A DNA stretch of 64,000 nt, taken from positions 1,550,001 through 1,614,000 of the forward strand of contig NZ_LVJW01000003.1 of assembly GCF_001708965.1 (NCBI RefSeq), given 5' to 3'. Shown here in pieces: positions 62,692 through 64,000 of the stretch. This DNA is from Candidatus Thiodiazotropha endoloripes (GTDB lineage: Bacteria > Pseudomonadota > Gammaproteobacteria > Chromatiales > Chromatiaceae). Positions within the stretch are counted from its first letter, which is position 1. The number at the start of each line of letters is the position of its first letter. The position numbers and the translations under genes were made by a program. The notes under the pieces are model-generated. The model made no database searches. It had not been told where the DNA came from and saw only the letters and a list, made by a program, of their open reading frames with translations.

Positions 62692-63978
62692 ATGAAGCTT
62701 GTAAAAACCCTTAATATCCTCGGTTTATTAGATCGGACAACCATTCCGTATTCACTGTTGAGCACACTGTTTACGATACTGCTTCTGAGCATCATGAGCA
62801 GTGGCTGTTCACTGTTGGAGATCTCACAACAGAGCGAGGGTGTGAATAAGGCCGGGACCATCTCCGGTCGTGTCGTGATCGAGAGTGGCAGTGATGCGCC
62901 GGTGACGATTCTGCTTTTTACCAAACAGGATTTCGCACCGGAGCTGGAACGTAAGTATATCTTGCAGGGGGACGGGGAGTTTCGTTTCTACGCAGAGGAA
63001 GGTAGCTACTATGTCGCTGCTTTTCAGGATACCAACCGGGATAGTCTCTATCAGCAAACCGAACCGGCGACCCTGTATGGTGGTAGTGATCTGTTCAATG
63101 CCACGCCGGTGGTGCTGCAGCCAAGTAACCATGTGGAACTGGATACGCTGATACTCAAGGGCCCGATTGCCAAAAAAATAAACCGGGACAATATCTCTTT
63201 TGAAATTGAACAGGACCATACCGGTGAAGTTGCCTCACTGGATGATCCCAGATTCTCCCGTGAGATCGGTTCACTGGGATTGTGGAAGCCGATCTCTTTC
63301 ATCGATCAGGTAGGTATCGGACTCTATATGCTCAGCTCACCGGAGGCGAAGCGGATCCCTGTGATTTTCATACATGGCGCTGGCGGGACACCCCTGGAGT
63401 TCGCCGATTTGGCAAAAAGCCTGGACAGCCAACGCTTTCAACCCTGGGTACTCCACTATCCAAGCGGTTTGCGATTGGACATCGTCAGCGACTATCTGGT
63501 GAAAAGCATCAATCAGCTGGAGAGTCAGTATCCGTTCGACAATTTCTATTTGATAGCCCACAGCATGGGTGGACTGGTGATGCGCTCAACGGTTAAGAAA
63601 TATACCGAGAGTGAACATCATCCAGTGATCGGCTTGACCATGACCATCAACAGTCCCATGGATGGGATGGCGAGTGCCAAATTTGGTGCCCGGTCGTCAC
63701 CGATTGTCATTCCCTCTTGGCGGGATATTGCACAGAACAGTGAGTTCCTCACCCTTATCAGGGGTTGGCCCTGGCCAGAGGAGATACCTTATCACCTGGT
63801 GTTCTCCTATCAGGGGGGTGATAGTGATGATGGGGTGGTTGATCTGGAGAGTCAGATTCCTTTGTCGTTGCAGGCTGAAGCAACACGGTTATACGGATTC
63901 AATGCCGGACACGCGACGATTCTAACCAATCCGGAGTTTATCCAGAGGTTTCAAAATATCCTCGACAGCAGCTTATAG
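62692..63978 (+). CDS. Lipoprotein alpha/beta hydrolase
   Basis: A 428-residue protein. The N-terminus has a hydrophobic segment ending SIMSSGCS, a likely lipobox with Cys near residue 39, preceded by an unusually long N-region. A beta-sandwich domain (about 55-165, GRVVIESGSDAPVTILLF) precedes an alpha/beta-hydrolase domain (about 220-428) with oxyanion-loop IFIHGAGGTPLEF, nucleophile motif AHSMGG, a late acidic residue in GGDSDDGVVDLES and His in FNAGHATIL. It resembles PGAP1-like esterases/lipases. It is likely membrane-anchored in the periplasm. Substrate unknown. The gene ends 22 bases before the window edge. Confidence 0.8.
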   Translation: MKLVKTLNILGLLDRTTIPYSLLSTLFTILLLSIMSSGCSLLEISQQSEGVNKAGTISGRVVIESGSDAPVTILLFTKQDFAPELERKYILQGDGEFRFYAEEGSYYVAAFQDTNRDSLYQQTEPATLYGGSDLFNATPVVLQPSNHVELDTLILKGPIAKKINRDNISFEIEQDHTGEVASLDDPRFSREIGSLGLWKPISFIDQVGIGLYMLSSPEAKRIPVIFIHGAGGTPLEFADLAKSLDSQRFQPWVLHYPSGLRLDIVSDYLVKSINQLESQYPFDNFYLIAHSMGGLVMRSTVKKYTESEHHPVIGLTMTINSPMDGMASAKFGARSSPIVIPSWRDIAQNSEFLTLIRGWPWPEEIPYHLVFSYQGGDSDDGVVDLESQIPLSLQAEATRLYGFNAGHATILTNPEFIQRFQNILDSSL

Positions 63979-64000
63979 ACCAGCTCAGGCGATGGTAATG

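Overview
The window reads as about 64 kb of chromosome from a sulfur-oxidising gammaproteobacterium of the Chromatiales / Sedimenticola / Thiodiazotropha type. I infer this from a flavocytochrome c sulfide dehydrogenase (fccAB), an octaheme cytochrome, a complete System I cytochrome c maturation operon, gammaproteobacterial blocks such as comEC-exbB-exbD-lpxK-trm112-kdsB, and moderate GC. No tRNA, rRNA, transposase, integrase or CRISPR array was seen.

Layout: (1) 1-1939, the end of an MCE-type lipid transport operon (ATPase, MlaD-like protein, PqiC-like lipoprotein). (2) 2052-6376, mfd followed by csiV on the minus strand, separated by a hairpin repeat that recurs at 57.6 kb. (3) 6620-8400, an exported pentapeptide-repeat protein and an AlkD-like protein. 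(4) 8467-12437, a respiratory block on the minus strand: octaheme HAO-family cytochrome (with a perfect FNR-type box upstream), TPR protein, fccA, fccB. (5) 13426-15462, an EF-G-like GTPase. (6) 15753-22829, ccmABCDEFGHI, which would mature the many c-type cytochromes encoded nearby; ccmD is only 59 codons. (7) 23404-28156, a Rieske ferredoxin with a TrpD2-like protein, a small exported protein, a lolC/E-lolD pair and a DUF2062 protein. (8) 28462-33905, comEC, exbBD, lpxK, trm112, kdsB.

Region 34.2-56.4 kb is the most unusual. It starts with a soluble histidine kinase (possible sigma-54 promoter) facing a LuxR-type response regulator. A long structured leader follows, carrying a GEMM-like sequence core. 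Then come a 2006-residue exported SdrD/beta-helix protein and three consecutive exported cupredoxin proteins. Copper ligands of one multicopper oxidase appear to be split between the first two: protein 1 has the type 1 motif and half of the trinuclear motifs, and protein 2 has the other half. The third is a degenerate cupredoxin pair joined to cadherin/VCBS-like repeats. After a strong terminator there are an unknown membrane-anchored protein, a seven-repeat Calx-beta protein with a GlyGly-CTERM-like tail, a SCO1/SenC copper chaperone with a His/Met-rich insert, a cytochrome c fused to a periplasmic-binding-protein fold, and a membrane histidine kinase whose ATP-binding domain looks degenerate. 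My inference is an extracellular, copper-dependent oxidase system (substrate unknown; Mn(II), Fe(II) or a sulfur or phenolic compound are possible) with dedicated assembly, anchoring and redox sensing. It recalls MnxG/MofA/OmpB-type six-domain oxidases, but divided into separate polypeptides.

The window ends with an HtrA-like protease, a small conserved protein, an RND efflux pump with its lipoprotein adaptor, and a lipoprotein alpha/beta hydrolase.
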